From contig JABDLC010000013.1 in assembly GCA_013001905.1 (NCBI GenBank), forward strand, positions 1 to 34,152: a stretch of 34,152 nucleotides of DNA, written 5' to 3'. Made by a program: the position numbers and the translations under genes. This DNA is from Gammaproteobacteria bacterium. GTDB lineage: Bacteria; Pseudomonadota; Gammaproteobacteria; Steroidobacterales; GCA-2729495. The notes under the pieces were generated by a model. It was not told the DNA's origin and did no database searches. It saw nothing but the letters and a program-made list of their open reading frames with translations. Positions 33,970 through 34,152 of the stretch are shown piece by piece (the stretch's first letter is position 1; each line of letters starts with the position of its first letter).

Positions 33970-34152
33970 ACAAGATCAAACGCGCGGAGATTTTCCGCCG
34001 GCTTGCAGAGCATATCGACAAACCCGAAACCGAGCTCAACTACAGCAGCGCTTTTGAGCTTCTGATTGCGGTCATCCTGTCGGCGCAGGCCACTGACGTC
34101 GGCGTGAACAAGGCCACCGCCAAACTCTACCCGGTAGCCAACACACCGGAGG
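33966..34152 (+). CDS. nth: Endonuclease III, N-terminal part (3' end outside window)
   Basis: The first 62 residues of a helix-hairpin-helix DNA glycosylase/AP lyase that removes oxidised pyrimidines. MNKIKRAEIFRRLAEHI and FELLIAVILSAQATDVGVNKAT are near-invariant Nth sequences; the latter is the start of the HhH-GPD fold. The catalytic Lys and Asp and the [4Fe-4S] cysteines lie beyond the window. It overlaps rnfE by four bases, as in E. coli and Pseudomonas where nth ends the rnf/rsx operon. Confidence 0.95.
   Translation, partial: MNKIKRAEIFRRLAEHIDKPETELNYSSAFELLIAVILSAQATDVGVNKATAKLYPVANTPE

Overview
The window reads as a stretch of chromosome from a moderately GC-rich gammaproteobacterium that respires aerobically. 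The evidence is a dense set of housekeeping genes in gammaproteobacterial order: dcd and mrp facing metG, the rnf operon ending in nth, purM-purN beside hda, and arsC-wrbA-DUF2069. There is also a proteobacterial aa3-type cytochrome c oxidase. I cannot fix the order or family from the sequence. I see no rRNA, tRNA, CRISPR array, insertion sequence or phage gene. Almost all of the window is coding, and no gene-free stretch reaches 300 bases.

Layout. 1-2.6 kb: the 3' end of valS faces a minus-strand run pssA - family-4 uracil-DNA glycosylase - rimI. 2.7-6.3 kb: plus-strand proS, a lytic transglycosylase, arsC, wrbA and a DUF2069 membrane protein. 6.4-8.7 kb: minus-strand DUF2066 - CDP-alcohol phosphatidyltransferase - hda. 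8.8-11.4 kb: purM-purN-DUF3108. 11.4-13.1 kb: minus-strand mrp-dcd. 13.3-17.9 kb: a three-gene unit of a HEAT-repeat Ser/Thr protein kinase and two PilT-type retraction ATPases, packed 2-3 bases apart. 17.9-24.2 kb: metG, then rnfA, B, C, D, G. 24.3-33.2 kb: an 11-gene block with a DUF4426 lipoprotein, an SRPBCC-CBS fusion, DUF2244, coxB, coxA, a 49-residue membrane protein, ctaG, coxC, a FixL/FixJ-type pair and a dihaem cytochrome c4. 33.3 kb to the end: rnfE and the start of nth.

Two blocks break the gene order expected from Pseudomonas and enteric relatives. The kinase/PilT unit sits between mrp and metG. The oxidase/FixLJ block sits inside the rnf operon and leaves rnfE about 9 kb from rnfG. 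The FixL-type kinase keeps the haem-pocket residues of true oxygen-sensing FixL, so the second block joins a terminal oxidase, a likely c-type electron donor and a likely oxygen sensor in one place. The kinase/PilT unit is the best candidate for a poorly described system: a cytoplasmic kinase with a HEAT scaffold, probably acting on two pilus retraction motors.

Start codons were chosen from family alignment in memory and from visible Shine-Dalgarno sequences. Several genes appear to use non-ATG starts (rimI GTG, rnfE TTG, the transglycosylase possibly TTG). All functional names come from motif recognition; no database search was run.
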